Positions 11,213 to 22,600 of a stretch of 64,000 nt of DNA are shown one piece after another. A model generated the notes under the pieces. The model was given only the letters and a program-made list of their open reading frames with translations. It had not been told where the DNA came from and searched no databases. Every line of letters begins with the position of its first letter. The stretch's first letter is position 1. The DNA lies in contig CM035807.1 of the NCBI GenBank assembly GCA_020466095.1, positions 104,185,002 to 104,249,001 of the forward strand, read 5' to 3'. The position numbers and the translations under genes were made by a program. Origin of the DNA: Chlorops oryzae (taxonomy: Eukaryota; Arthropoda; Insecta; Diptera; Chloropidae).

Positions 11213-12480
11213 GCATTAGCGTCGAGGTCTTTAACTCGGTTTAAGAACTTTGAAAGCTTAAATTCTCAAATATATTCTTTAAGTCTTTATGCCAGTTTAA
11301 AACAATCATATCCCTTTGATAAATTTGAATTTTTCCAAAAAATTCATATAAAATTTATAAACCTCGTTTAAACTCTCCTGAGCCTGAGGCCATATGCTCC
11401 ACTGGGAGTCGAGGATAACAGAAGAAGAAGAAACTCTCCTGAAGACCATCATTTGAAAGTTTAAACCTTAAAAAAGTTTATATTAGGTTGAAGACTATCA
11501 GCCTTAGGATCAAGATGTTCGCAGCACGTGAAAGATTATCTCATTTCATTAGATCGTATTGTCCTCACAGGCATAGATGGGTTAAATGGCTCAATAATTT
11601 GTCTCCATGAAGCAAAAAATTTAAAGCAACACAGTTCCGTTCGTTTATGAAGGTTGGTGTTAATGAAAAAAAAAATAAAAATAAAAAATGAAAAAAATTA
11701 GATCGCATTGCGCTTAATAACAAATAAAAATCTTCACTTTGACGCGATTTTCATTTCTTGAATATTAAATCGAGTTATGCGTAATTAAGTTGAGGAAACT
11801 TTGTTTAATAGTCTCATTATGCTCATGTTTATATTTTTCCTTATTATATTTAGATTTTGTTTATTTATTGTTTTCGTATTTATATTTCATAAGAGAGCGT
11901 ATCAATTCTCAGCGATATTTAACTTATTTTTCCACTTGTTCGGGATTTCATTTCATCCTTGAAAGTGGGGGAATCAAGCGGGAGGAGTTAGAACCCCCAA
12001 AAATCTCCCCTTGCGTACGGGCCTGTTTAATGCTGGCTTCTCCAAACCGTTTCCAGAGAAAATGGGCATTGTCTAAAACTGCAAAAATGGCTTATAATAC
12101 ATTCAAGACTGGTTGAATTCCTCCAAAAGTGAGGTGGATTTTTGAAAAAAAAAAAAACCGACTTGCAATCAATGCCCGCAGATAAGAAGTCAGCTTTGAA
12201 ATATTATCTTTTTATACAAATTCAAGTAACATTTTGCTTTGAACTTTATTTCCTGAGAAACCCAGTTTTTTTTTTTTTTTTTTTTTTTGAAAACCAGATC
12301 CAATTATTTAGAAAAGAAATTAGAAAAAGCTATAAAAAACCACGCGAAAAAGAATTATTTCAAACGACACTCTTGATTTAAAAATAAAAAAGTGATCAGG
12401 TTGTTAAAAAAAAATGTCACAAAAAGGGGGAAAAAAGAAAAAGAATCGAATTATTGCTTTGCCTTTGGCAACAAGAAGAA
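11213..12480. other. Intergenic DNA, nothing recognised
   Basis: AT-rich with long A and T homopolymers (for example 12267-12288). The open frames at 11790-12116 and 12142-12381 have no family resemblance and no splice context. Confidence 0.35.
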
Positions 12481-12485
12481 TAACA

Positions 12486-12606
12486 ACAAGTAAGGGCGTT
12501 ATAGTCAGGCGAGCCTGACGCTGATCAGTTCTATATACATTTTTTATACATACCTATGTACAAACACAGTATACAACCCTCAGACGCTGAGTGTGCCGGG
12601 TATAAA
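12486..12606 (+). repeat. Short dispersed repeat, ACAAGTAAGG...GGGTATAA type
   Basis: It starts ACAAGTAAGGGCGTTATAGT followed by the palindrome CAGGCGAGCCTG and ends GTGCCGGGTATAAAAA. The same start, inverted, closes the element at 13780-14690, and a related start opens the one at 22305. This is a deleted member of that family. Confidence 0.5.
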
Positions 12607-12813
12607 AATTAAATAATTAAAAAAACTAGAACGACTTTTAAAGAAGAAAAGAGAAAATTTCATTCTTTAATGATTATGGAAAAAAAAGCTTTCCGTTTTA
12701 TTTGTAATAAAAGAAAAGTTAAAAAAAATTTTTTTTTTATACAAAACCAGAACTTAAAATTATTCATTCTCTTCTCTTTCTGCCCTTTGTATGTCTATAT
12801 ACCCAGATAAATA

Positions 12814-12996
12814 CAGTGAAACCTCCGTGGTGTGAAATCCAATGATCGCACAGTCTTATGCCCGCTTGGGTATGGGAGATAGGTACCTGCATAGATCGAT
12901 TTCTGCTGAAAATCAACAAAAATGCTTGATTCTTTTGTCCACTTTGGATGCGATGTCCTTCAAAGTGAGCGCGTCCGCTCGTGTGAAATTTCACTG
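12814..12996. mobile_element. 183-bp pogo/Tigger-like miniature element
   Basis: The ends are CAGTGAAAC (12814) and GAAATTTCACTG (to 12996), inverted copies preceded by TA on the left. The short size, CAGT ends and TA site fit a pogo-like non-autonomous element. The interior has no usable frame. Confidence 0.5.
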
Positions 12997-13461
12997 TGAA
13001 TAGATTGTCTGGACTAACGTCACATTCTATGTCACATTTTTGCGGAATTTAATTGCCAAAAAAAAAAAAAAATTTAAAAAAATATTAAGAAGAAAAAACA
13101 TCACAAAGAGAAAATTTAAACTTGTTTCAAAATCCCGCATGTTGTCAACACGCGGTTCCATTTAGTCACGTCCGCCGTTTTTTTTTTTTTTTTTTTTTTG
13201 ACGTGGATCTTCTCATTGAAGTGGTCGATAGCGCCCCAAAACTGGAATAAAATTAAGCCAACTTGTTATTTTTGCAATTCAGTCGCAATTTTAAAATAAA
13301 GCATAAAGCGGAAATCATTAGCGAATCAGGAGAGTTCTTGTAGTCTTCAGAAATTTTATTCATTTATGCATAAATACTCGTATCGGATTTTACTGTAATA
13401 ATTTACATGATTCACATTTTCCTTTTCTTCGTTGTGGAAAGTTTTTTTCACAAGATTGACT

Positions 13462-13494
13462 TACCTACCTACATACATACATACATACATACTA
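13462..13494. repeat. CATA simple repeat
   Basis: A run of CATACATACATACATACATA. Confidence 0.8.
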
Positions 13495-13779
13495 GAGGGC
13501 GACGGTTGGAAATGCCGAGTCGCAGGCACGTGCCCCGATGGGATGCAGTATGTAAACGAAAGAAAGAAGAAATTCCACAGATAATTAACAGTGAAGTTCC
13601 TCATAAGTGGACACAAGGACACAAGGAAATCGCCAATAAGATCATAGGTATCCCAGTATTAGTATCCTAAGTATTACGAGACTATTGGGGTCTAGCCGTG
13701 AGAGATATCCGTGGATGTAATTTGAAAAACGGCCTCCCATTCTAAGGAATCGTAGAAAATCCATCTTTCTTCCTTATTT

Positions 13780-14690
13780 TTATATTATACCCGACAAACT
13801 CTGTGTTGAGAATATATTGCGTTTGTGTGGTTGTGTGTAACATCTAGAACCAGTCGAGATAGACCATACAAAATGTATATAGAAATGATCAGCGTCACTA
13901 GGAGATTCGATTTAGACATGTCCGTCCGTCTGTCTGTCTGTCTGTCTGTCTGTCTGTATACAGTTATCTTATCGAAGGAGTTGAGCTATCTTGACGGAAT
14001 TTGGTATGCGTGCTCACGGGGACATGAGTAAAAACAAGTTCGAGAATGGACCCGATCGGACCATTTTTAGGGGTACCTCCAGTACTAGGGTCTGTTATGA
14101 AAATCACAAAAACTGCTCTAAAATCTAAGTTTTTCAAGATATTTTGATGAAATTTGATATTTGAACATGTTTAAAGGCAAGTAATGTGATTTCCAAAAAT
14201 TGGAAAAGTGGGCGTGGCAGAAGGCCACGAAAGTTGTCTCCTACAACCGAAATTTAAATGGGACTTGAACGAAAGTTGGCACTTATACCTCGTTTGTAGC
14301 CACAAACATCCTCCCCAAAATTTTTTTTTGATCGGTCCATTATATAGGGTACCCACAGTACTAGGGTCTGTCACAAAAATCTCAAAAGTGCCCCAAAACC
14401 GGATTTTTTCGAAATATTTCAATAAAACTTAGAATAAGAGCTTATATCTAAGCCTCCGATTAGAATTCAAAAAAATTGGAAAAGTGGGCGTGGCAAAGGG
14501 GGCGGTTTTCATAGAGAAATTTAACAAAACTCGTTATATGGGGCCCCTAATGGCCTTAAAAACCTCTTGAATATTCTTTCTTAGTGGTCCTGTTTTTTGG
14601 GCGTGGTTCAAAAATTATTGAAACATGTGTGTCTGTGTCGGGTATTTTATTGTCAGGCTCCCCTGACTAAAAAACCCTTACTTGTTCTTT
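13780..14690 (-). repeat. Dispersed non-coding repeat with GTCT tract, copy 1
   Basis: It is bounded by ATTATACCCGACAAA on the left and by GTCAGGCTCCCCTGAC then CCCTTACTTGTT on the right; inverted, this is the start of the 12486 repeat. Inside are (GTCT)n at about 13924-13957, GAGTTGAGCTATCTTGACGG, and two diverged tandem sub-blocks (GGGGTACC..AGTACTAGGGTCTGT at about 14070 and 14350). A second copy lies at 15626-16150. It is non-coding. Confidence 0.6.
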
Positions 14691-15625
14691 TCTTGTGGAG
14701 AATTGAGTATTTTATTATGCAGTGATATCCAGAAATAAGCTCATTATTGTGTTTTTCCAAGAAATCGTAAGAGAGGAGATGTCGAAGACAATGCCTGACT
14801 GAACAAGTTTTCTCTTAATAGGAATAAACAGTTCAAAATATACACGGCTTGAAAAAAATAATACACAAAAAATTTATAATATAATTAATTAAAATTGATT
14901 TTTTTCATGGAGATTATAAATATGATATGAAAAATTTCGATTTATTCATCGCGAATACTGCGTAAATTTCGTTACAAGCAAGCATAATTTGTTTTTGAGG
15001 ACAGTGTTTACAGCATGTTCGTTAGAATTAATAATTTAGCAAAACCGTGTAAGACTAGAAAGGTGTTGGGGGGGTTTGTGCGAAAGCAAGTGGGAGACTG
15101 GGTTAGAGGGAGGGTTGGAGAGAGACTCGAAGAAAGATTCAGAAATGTAGGGAAAGATAGAGTGTATAGGTTAAGAGGCAGAAAGACAGAAAGGAACAGA
15201 AAGAACGGAAGCAGACAGGCATATGGTAAAAAAAGAATGGAAAGAACAACAGATAAAAAGAAGGGGGAAAAAGCGAAAGATATACAGCTCGAAATCTTAC
15301 CAAAAATTGAATGAACCTATAATCTACAAAGGAGCTAAAGACCTTGTACTCCACTGCAAGAAATATTGCATTTGGCAGCTTTATGTGGGATTGCATAGGC
15401 CCTTTTAGTGCTAAGTGCAGTTCTGGTTAAAATAGTCTGTGGTGTAAAGCCAAGCATGTTGTATTCTTTTCCGGGTATTACTACATTCTTATACTTATCG
15501 TCTGCCTGTGTCAAAATTCGCTAACTAAAAAAGTAAACAGATCTCTTGCTATCCGTCTTTCTCCCTCTTTTCCTTGACGTTCAAAGACACATGATTTTCT
15601 GATTAAAAACTAAAAAATTTTACAT
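14691..15625. other. Intergenic DNA
   Basis: The purine-rich open frame at 15015-15314 is low-complexity (K/R/E/G) and has no exon signals. Nothing else was recognised. Confidence 0.35.
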
Positions 15626-16150
15626 CCATAAACAGTTCAATAACAGATAGACCATACAAAATATATATAGAAATGATCAGCGTCACTAGGAGATTCGATT
15701 TAGCCGTGTCCGTCCGTCTGTCAGTTTGTCTGTCTGTATACAGTTATCTTATCGAAGGAGTTGAGCTATCTGGAAGAAATTTGGTATGCGTGCTCACGGG
15801 GACATGAGTAAGAACAAGTTCGAGAATGGACCCGATCGGACCATTTTTAGGGGTACCTCCAGTACTAGGGTCTGTCACAAAAATCTCAAAAGTGCCCCAA
15901 AATCGGATTTTTTCGAAATATTTCAATGAAACTTAGGATTTGAGCGTATATCTAAGCCTCCGATTACAATTTCAAACAAATTGGAAAAGTGGGCGTGGCA
16001 AAGGGCTATTATTGTCACTAAACGAAATTTAACAATAAGTCGGTATAGTGGGCCCCTTATGGCCAAAACACATCGCGAAATTTAAAAATTATTTGAAATA
16101 TTGTCTGTACGGGTATTCATATTGTCAAAGTGCTGACTAAACACCGTATT
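15626..16150 (-). repeat. Dispersed non-coding repeat with GTCT tract, copy 2
   Basis: From AGATAGACCATACAAAATAT it follows copy 1 (13855 onward) almost base for base through GATTCGATTTAG, the GTCTGTCTGT tract, GGACCCGATCGGACCATTTT and AGTGGGCGTGGCAAAGGG. Part of the internal duplication is deleted. The last ~100 bp are diverged. Confidence 0.65.
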
Positions 16151-16204
16151 TTTCTATTGGTATTTATGTACTTAGGAGCTTCTTGCAAAACAGTGTCAAT
16201 GGTT

Positions 16205-16612
16205 TATGATTAGATAAAACAGAAATATGCGAAGGTGGAGACCGTACGCAAATTTTAAGTGACTAAACGCCACCCTACGACTCTAATTGTGACTCCTAAG
16301 GGCCATTTTTCGCTACTTTCACTCACTTATCGAGCCATATCTTAGCAACCAGTGCAAAATTATCCCAATATTAGACATACACATTTTTGCGAGAATCATA
16401 AAGAACATTTAAAGCAACAGAACTCAATTATCGGATGACAAATGTGAAAGTTATAAGCAAAAACTGTATTTTTATTATTTTTTAAAAACGTGGGTATTTG
16501 GTACAGTGCGAGCAGACATTACGTATACGCACTGAGGGCCTACATACCTACCTGTCGTATACGTAACGTACAATCGTATGCTCGCACAGTACCAAATATC
16601 CACGTTTTTAAA
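16205..16612 (-). repeat. Dispersed hairpin-bearing repeat, copy B
   Basis: Reverse-complement copy of 3277-3700. The hairpin at about 16490-16606 pairs ACGTGGGTATTTGGTACAGT with its complement near 16585-16606 and also carries CGTAACGTACAATCGTATGC. The body shows the same words in the opposite strand. Confidence 0.65.
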
Positions 16613-17689
16613 AAATTTTTATTAAAACTGAAATTTTCTCGACGGGATCAAACATTCAGGGGCATGAAAAATAGATGTTGGCCGATTCTCAGACCTACCC
16701 GATGTACACAATGAATTTATTAAGAATCGATCTAGTCGTTTCGGAGGAGTTTGGTAACAAACATGGCGACACGAGAGACATAAATATATTCGTTTGCATG
16801 AAAATATTTCAGTTAGTCTGAAGGCAGAATCCCATTCCTGACAAGTGTGATTGTCTTAAACGATTTTTATCCCAATATTATTGTTCTCCGATATCTTTTT
16901 GACAAAAATCCTCCACAGTGATTGTGTAAATTTTTAAAATTTGTGCCGATCTGGCCCGATAAAAATCGGCGCAGTTAGTGGGATCTTTATCTTTATTTTA
17001 ATTTTAAAAAATCACCTTAAAGTATGAAAAACTGCTCATACGTGTAAAAATTGGCTGTTGAAGTCAATGACCACGTTCTTTTTGCTGAGGTTTGAAGTCA
17101 AACCATGAAGTTTGCTTATCATTATCAAGAAAAAACAAAAAAAAAAAAAAAACCAAATGGAAATTTATTGCTTTAATATTTTGTGGAAAATGCTAATCTT
17201 GATGAACAGTTTTCTTATAGACGAAAGTAGCTCTTGCGAAGCCATATCGCACACTAATCACTAAATCGGCACAACTCAAAATTTTGAATTTCTCGGGCAA
17301 ACACCCAATAACTCTCGACGCCTGTAAAAATAATTTCTTTTCTAAATTTATATTATTCCTAAATAGCTGCAAAATCAATAAATATAAACGCTAATTCTCC
17401 ACGTGTACCTTTTGCTGCAATAAAATGTTGACAAACATGAAAAAGTGATTGAAAAAATTTTGAATTGTGCCGGTTTAGTGATTAGTGTGCGATATATCCG
17501 TGATTACCTTCACAGAAAGTTACATACATACATCACAGAATTGTTTTTAATTCAAAAACAAAGTTTTACAGAGAGAGATATTCTACTGTAGCGTCGTAGA
17601 GAAAACATTCTTTTGGTGTAAAAAGTCTTGGAGTACAGGACAGGTATCTGGATGATGACGATTGATGATAAGGGGGAGGGGGAGTTTTA
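16613..17689. other. Intergenic DNA, nothing coding recognised
   Basis: Contains GATCTAGTCGTTTCGGAGGA (about 16730), a phrase also near the GACGGACA tract at 22830, so a transposon scrap is likely. No exon was seen. Confidence 0.35.
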
Positions 17690-17830
17690 AATGGTCAAAA
17701 ACATGCTGACGTAATATATGGACGGCCCCTTACTTGAAAAATTTCCATTTTTCACACATTTCATTCGCCTGCTGTAGAATTTGAACTCGAGCCCTTGGGA
17801 TTGCTGAGCGAATACGCCACGGAGAACTCT
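17690..17830 (-). repeat. Degenerate tRNA-derived SINE
   Basis: On the minus strand, GAGTTCTCCGTGGCGTATTC (A-box region) is followed by GGGCTCGAGTTCAAATTCTA (B-box region), then a short AT-rich body. The boxes are diverged from consensus and the tail is not clear. Confidence 0.4.
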
Positions 17831-19302
17831 AATTTTCGATGACTAAATATTTTATTTAAAATCAAATGAAAAATATTTTCGTGTTTTTTTGATAAAAGTT
17901 TTTTAAATACGTGCGTAGTGAAAAATGCTCTGAAAGAATACGCAAATTTAAATATATTCGTACTACAGTTTTTCCGTAAAATAACAACGGCCGTAGTATA
18001 CTACGAATCGTTGTTAATTACACAATCGTAGTTTTCGCTCAGTGTAGTGGCTTTTGGAAGGAATAGAATTTATTTAAAATGTCCCTCTGTGCGAGGAAAG
18101 ACTCAGACTAAGAAATTCCGCTGTGCATCTCATTTCTTCTTCTTCTTCTTCTTGCGTATTTAAATTTGCCGGCCCTATCCGGGGTCCGCAAAACGCGGCC
18201 AGTTCCTCCATTTTGTTCGATCGTTTGCTGTGAATCTCATTTCTTCTTCTTCTTCTTGCGTATTTAAGTTTTATAAATTATTAAATAAAAAGAAATTAAT
18301 AGAAAATACGAATTAAATATTAAATTTATTGGATGTATTTAAATAATTTAAAAATTTATATTATATTATTTTTATTCAAGTAATAATATTTAAGAGTGCT
18401 TTTATCGCACTTTCGCAAGGGATTGAGTTTGTGATTTGTTGACAGGAAATAACTTAAAATTGGAATTTTTATTAATAGAAGGCATTTAAAAAAAAAATTA
18501 AAATATAAAAAAAATAAATTAATACGCTTAATGAGCTTATCGACACTTCATCGGGTCTATTTCCAATTACTAAGGTCTTTTTCATGTGACTAAGAACTCA
18601 TTTACACTCGGAGATTGTTTGGAATATTGGTTCACATTTGATGGTTCTTTCGGAGAGTTTCAGATAATAAAATCCTCGATTTTCACGATGATCCCTCAGG
18701 TGATTGAAAAAACCATAGAGCTTCAAGGAACAGGTTCCATTTAAAAGGGGAACTTAATGCTCGGCCACAATTTTGCAAGATCAATTTCCAATTAACCTGT
18801 ACCCAATTTAGCGAAACCAAATACTTATAAGGAATAGCTATATTTATCAAGTACGAACAAGAACTGCAGTAAAAATTCTGTTTACATTCGATTATCTTGA
18901 AAATGTGTCGCAGTGTCATGAAGTTTTTTTTTCTATTTTTTTTTTTTTTTTTTAAATTTAATTCAGGCCCAATGATTTTTTTCTAATTATTTTGCGCGTG
19001 TTGATTTTTTTGCTTTTCGACTGATTTTGTAATATAGAATATTATTCAATGTGTGATTCAAGTGGCAGTCAGCCGCCCGTAGGAATTACATACATACGTG
19101 TGATAGATCCGATCAAACGGTCAATTATCTGCTAGCGTGGGGTTAACTGCCGTTGCCGCGTTTTTGCCGTTTTATTTATTCCCATCCATTACACAGATAA
19201 TGACAAATGGATTAATGCAAAATTATAGGTTTTACTTAAAGCAATTATATCTAATTTGAGAACGAAATTTTTATTTTAATTTTATTTTTTTTTCAATTTC
19301 AG
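17831..19302. other. Intergenic or first-intron DNA with a duplicated TTC tract
   Basis: A ~108-bp direct repeat (ATCTCATTTCTTCTTCTTCT ... TTGCGTATTTAA) occurs at about 18126 and 18235. The rest is AT-rich. The segment ends in a pyrimidine tract and acceptor (TTTCAATTTCAG, AG at 19301-19302) leading into the first coding exon of ABCG gene 1. Confidence 0.5.
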
Positions 19303-19642
19303 TTTTCCTGCTTATTCCAACTCATCGACTGTGGTGGTCAGTCATTGAATAAAATGACACTACTGCATGAATTGAAGCCCATTGAGGCGTGTGCGGGCAG
19401 TGGTGCAGTAAGCGCCGTCGTCGGTATGAATTGCTGTTCGACCGCAGCCAGCTCTGAAATATCCATCGACGAAGCATCCACATCATCGAACTGCTCGAAA
19501 GTCAATAATAATCTCACCTATAACAAGGACATACGCGATTTCAGGATCGGACAAGATTTTCCACGGTGCAAGAAAATCGACATTGAATTCGAAAATGTTA
19601 AATACGCTGTGCGAAAATATTCATTTCCTGAATGGAAATTCG
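19303..19642 (+). CDS. ABCG gene 1, coding exon 1 (with 51 nt of 5' UTR)
   Basis: The acceptor ends at 19302 and the start ATG is at 19354 (residues 1-96). An earlier in-frame TTG at 19345 is not a plausible eukaryotic start. The Ser/Thr-rich N-terminus ends in [12 protein letters not shown], the strand that opens ABCG nucleotide-binding domains. Donor CG|GTAAGT, phase 1. Confidence 0.9.
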
Positions 19643-22600
19643 GTAAGTCGGAATTTGGCAATCGTAATTACCTACTCCTGTTACAATCGAACCTCTCTAC
19701 AACGAAGCCATGTCCATAGCAAATTCATATAAAGCCCTATTCTGAATGAATGTTCCCCGGGAGTTTTTTTTTTCTAAAAAATCTTTCTCAGCGGAAAAAG
19801 GAAGTAGTCTAAGCGTCAATAAACGAAAAAAAGTGATGAAATTTACTTAAAAGTGTGACTTCCCAGTGTGCTTAGAATGGAGGATTTTTTTTTCAAATCC
19901 GCTCGGAAAATCTCCCCGGGAATATTTAGAATCGGGCCAGGGACGTAACGAGAGAAAGAGTGCTTCTGTAGTGCTTATATTGGCCACAGTGGTATATTGA
20001 AAAATTGTAAGACATTAGCCCAAATCAATTTTGTGGGGGTAAGAGGAAGTTGAGGGAGTTCTGGACCAAAAACCCATAAAATCCAAAAATTTCATGACGT
20101 CTGATTTTTATGAAAATTTCTATTTAGAATAAGTAAAAAATCCTAAGAATTTTGGCGCTAAAATTTTTTCAAAAAACTGATTACAACTAGTCTAGGTAGG
20201 GTCTAGTTCCAAACTGGTCCAAAAAGGAGTAGTTGTAATTAGTTCTTTGAAACAAATTTTGCGCCAAAATTCTTAAAATTTTTCACTTATTCTAAATACG
20301 AGTATAAATTTTCATCAAAATCAGACCTCATGAATTATTTAGATTTTATGGGTTTTTGGTCCAGAACACTCTAAATTTCCTCTAACCCCCCAAATATTTT
20401 TGGGATTAATGGTTTATAATTAATCAATATACCACTGTGGCCAATATAAGCACTACCAAAGCACTCTTTCTCTAGCTACGTCCCTGAATCGAGCTGATAG
20501 TTTAACAGTCCTTTTCTCTACCTACAATGTATTCCCGCGGACTCTAGTGGATCTGTTGTTTGTCTGCCTTTCGAGATTCATTTAAGCGAGTTTCGACAGT
20601 ATCGGGAATTGTTTTTATTTTGTATTATTTTTTCCGATTAGTCTAAAAAATAATCTATGTATTTACGTCTCTCTTTCTCGTTTAGTTACAAAAGAAATAT
20701 TGCACGGAATAAATGGCGTATTCCGCTCTGGCGAGCTATCAGCCATTATGGGGCCATCTGGTTCAGGAAAAAGTACACTTTTGAATGTCATGTCCGGCTT
20801 TCGGTGAGTAATACGCCCCGAATTGATTTCGATTTCGATTTCTTTTTTCTGTTTTCATTTCGATTCGCGCCGCAGTCGTCGCGTCGTTTGGAAAATTACA
20901 GCACAGAGCTGGCACCACAATCTGAGTCATAATCGTTCTTTGCTCTTCATTCCTTTCCCCCCCCCCCATATTTATTTCTATATTTATTTTTATTTTTATT
21001 AAAATTTGCGATTCTTATGAGAAACTGAAAATGTGCGGTCTTCGCACAGAGTAGAGTAACTCGAATCGATTTTGTAAACATACAAACTATGCGCTATCAT
21101 CAATACGGAACGTCCTTTATTTCCATTCCAAGTCCGTGATTAATTGCACATGCATCGCTGGCCTTAGATGAGTCTAAGTGCGAATAAATGTTTTTCTACT
21201 TATTTATTAATTTTTTTTATTTTATATTTTTTTATGAAAGCCATTGGTTTCTCTTGATCTTTGCAAAACATGTGCTTGTGCTAGATTTCATATTGACTTA
21301 TCAGCAACGTCCCGCAATGACGGTGCAGAATTCGCAGATTTTGTGCAGCGAATCGCATGTGCAGTTGTGCGACTTTCTAAGCCTCTAAGGCTACTCGATA
21401 AAACGACTGCTCTTCGGATAAACTTGGGCTCCGCACAAGGCAAGGCAAGGCAAGGCAAGGCTCGATCGAGGGCGAGTCTATGGCAGAGTATCGGCAGAGT
21501 ATCGGCTCGAGGCGTTATTGTAGGTTACTGGGTCTTTGAGGTACCGATGGACGCTGCCGCGAACATTCGTATGCCCGATACATATTTATGTACATACATA
21601 GATGTTTGTTCAAGTGCAGAAGTACCTCTAATATTTAATTTTCGAATGAATAACTCATATTTGCTTGATATTGACAGCAATTTGAAATACAAATTTGCCT
21701 TTCGTGTGCATAATTCAGGCTAAATACGCTCGTTCGTCGTCGTCAAAAAAAAAAAATCAAAGAAACACAGAACGATGGAACGAAAGAAACAATTGAACGA
21801 AATAATGAAAATGCATATTAGTTTTCTATTTACAAGTGCGTGCATGCGGAATAACATGCACATATTTGATGTAATTTGAAATTGAAATTATTTCTAAAAT
21901 CAGACAGACCTTTTTTAAGTTCGCCTTCTACGACGCTGTGCTGAGCCGAGCCGAGCTGAATTCGTTTCACACGCGATTTTATTGAAGTGATTTTTTTTAA
22001 TACGAAAATTGGGTCAATGTAAGCTAATTGATTTAATATTCCTATTGAATTGGTGTTTCAATTGTTTTGAAGTATAAGTATGAGGAAAATCATTAGCCCT
22101 GTTTGCTCTCTAATTCAGCACTTCTATCCGTCATGGCATGGCCCGCAGAGAGGAATTTCAGGCGCCTTTGGGCACCTATCTATTTATTAAGAAAAGAGTA
22201 CATCAATGGATAGATAGTGAATCCCTGAGGGCCCACTAGGTTCTATTGAAGGATATTTGAAGGAGCTCGGAAAAATCCCAATAGGGCATAATAAAAAAAT
22301 AATAAACAAGTAAGAAAGCTAAAGTCGGTCAAGCCCGACTTTGAAATACCCAGCGTCCCGACATTATGAGCGCACTATGTTTTGCTTCTATATTTGTGGG
22401 CGTGGCAGTGGGAGGGCAACATAAATTATTTCCCTATACCTTTCATTCGCCTTGGTGAACCTATGTTGCGAATTCGAAACTTCTACGCCTTTTACTTCGG
22501 AAGTTACGAAAAATCTTCATTTGTGGGCGTGGCAGTGGGCGGGCCACAAAAAATTTTTTCCTACACCTTTCATTCGCCTTGGTGAACCTATGTTGCGAAT

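Noticed and set aside
15015..15314. 99-codon Lys/Arg/Glu-rich frame
   Set aside because: Purine-rich low-complexity DNA, no splice or start context, and overlapped by an equally long minus-strand frame.
19345..19353. Upstream TTG as start of ABCG gene 1
   Set aside because: The ATG nine bases downstream is in frame and is the normal eukaryotic start.
21244..21723. 159-codon open frame in intron 2 of ABCG gene 1
   Set aside because: Non-ATG start, includes the CAAGG repeat, and no recognisable family. ABCG exons 2 and 3 join in phase without it.
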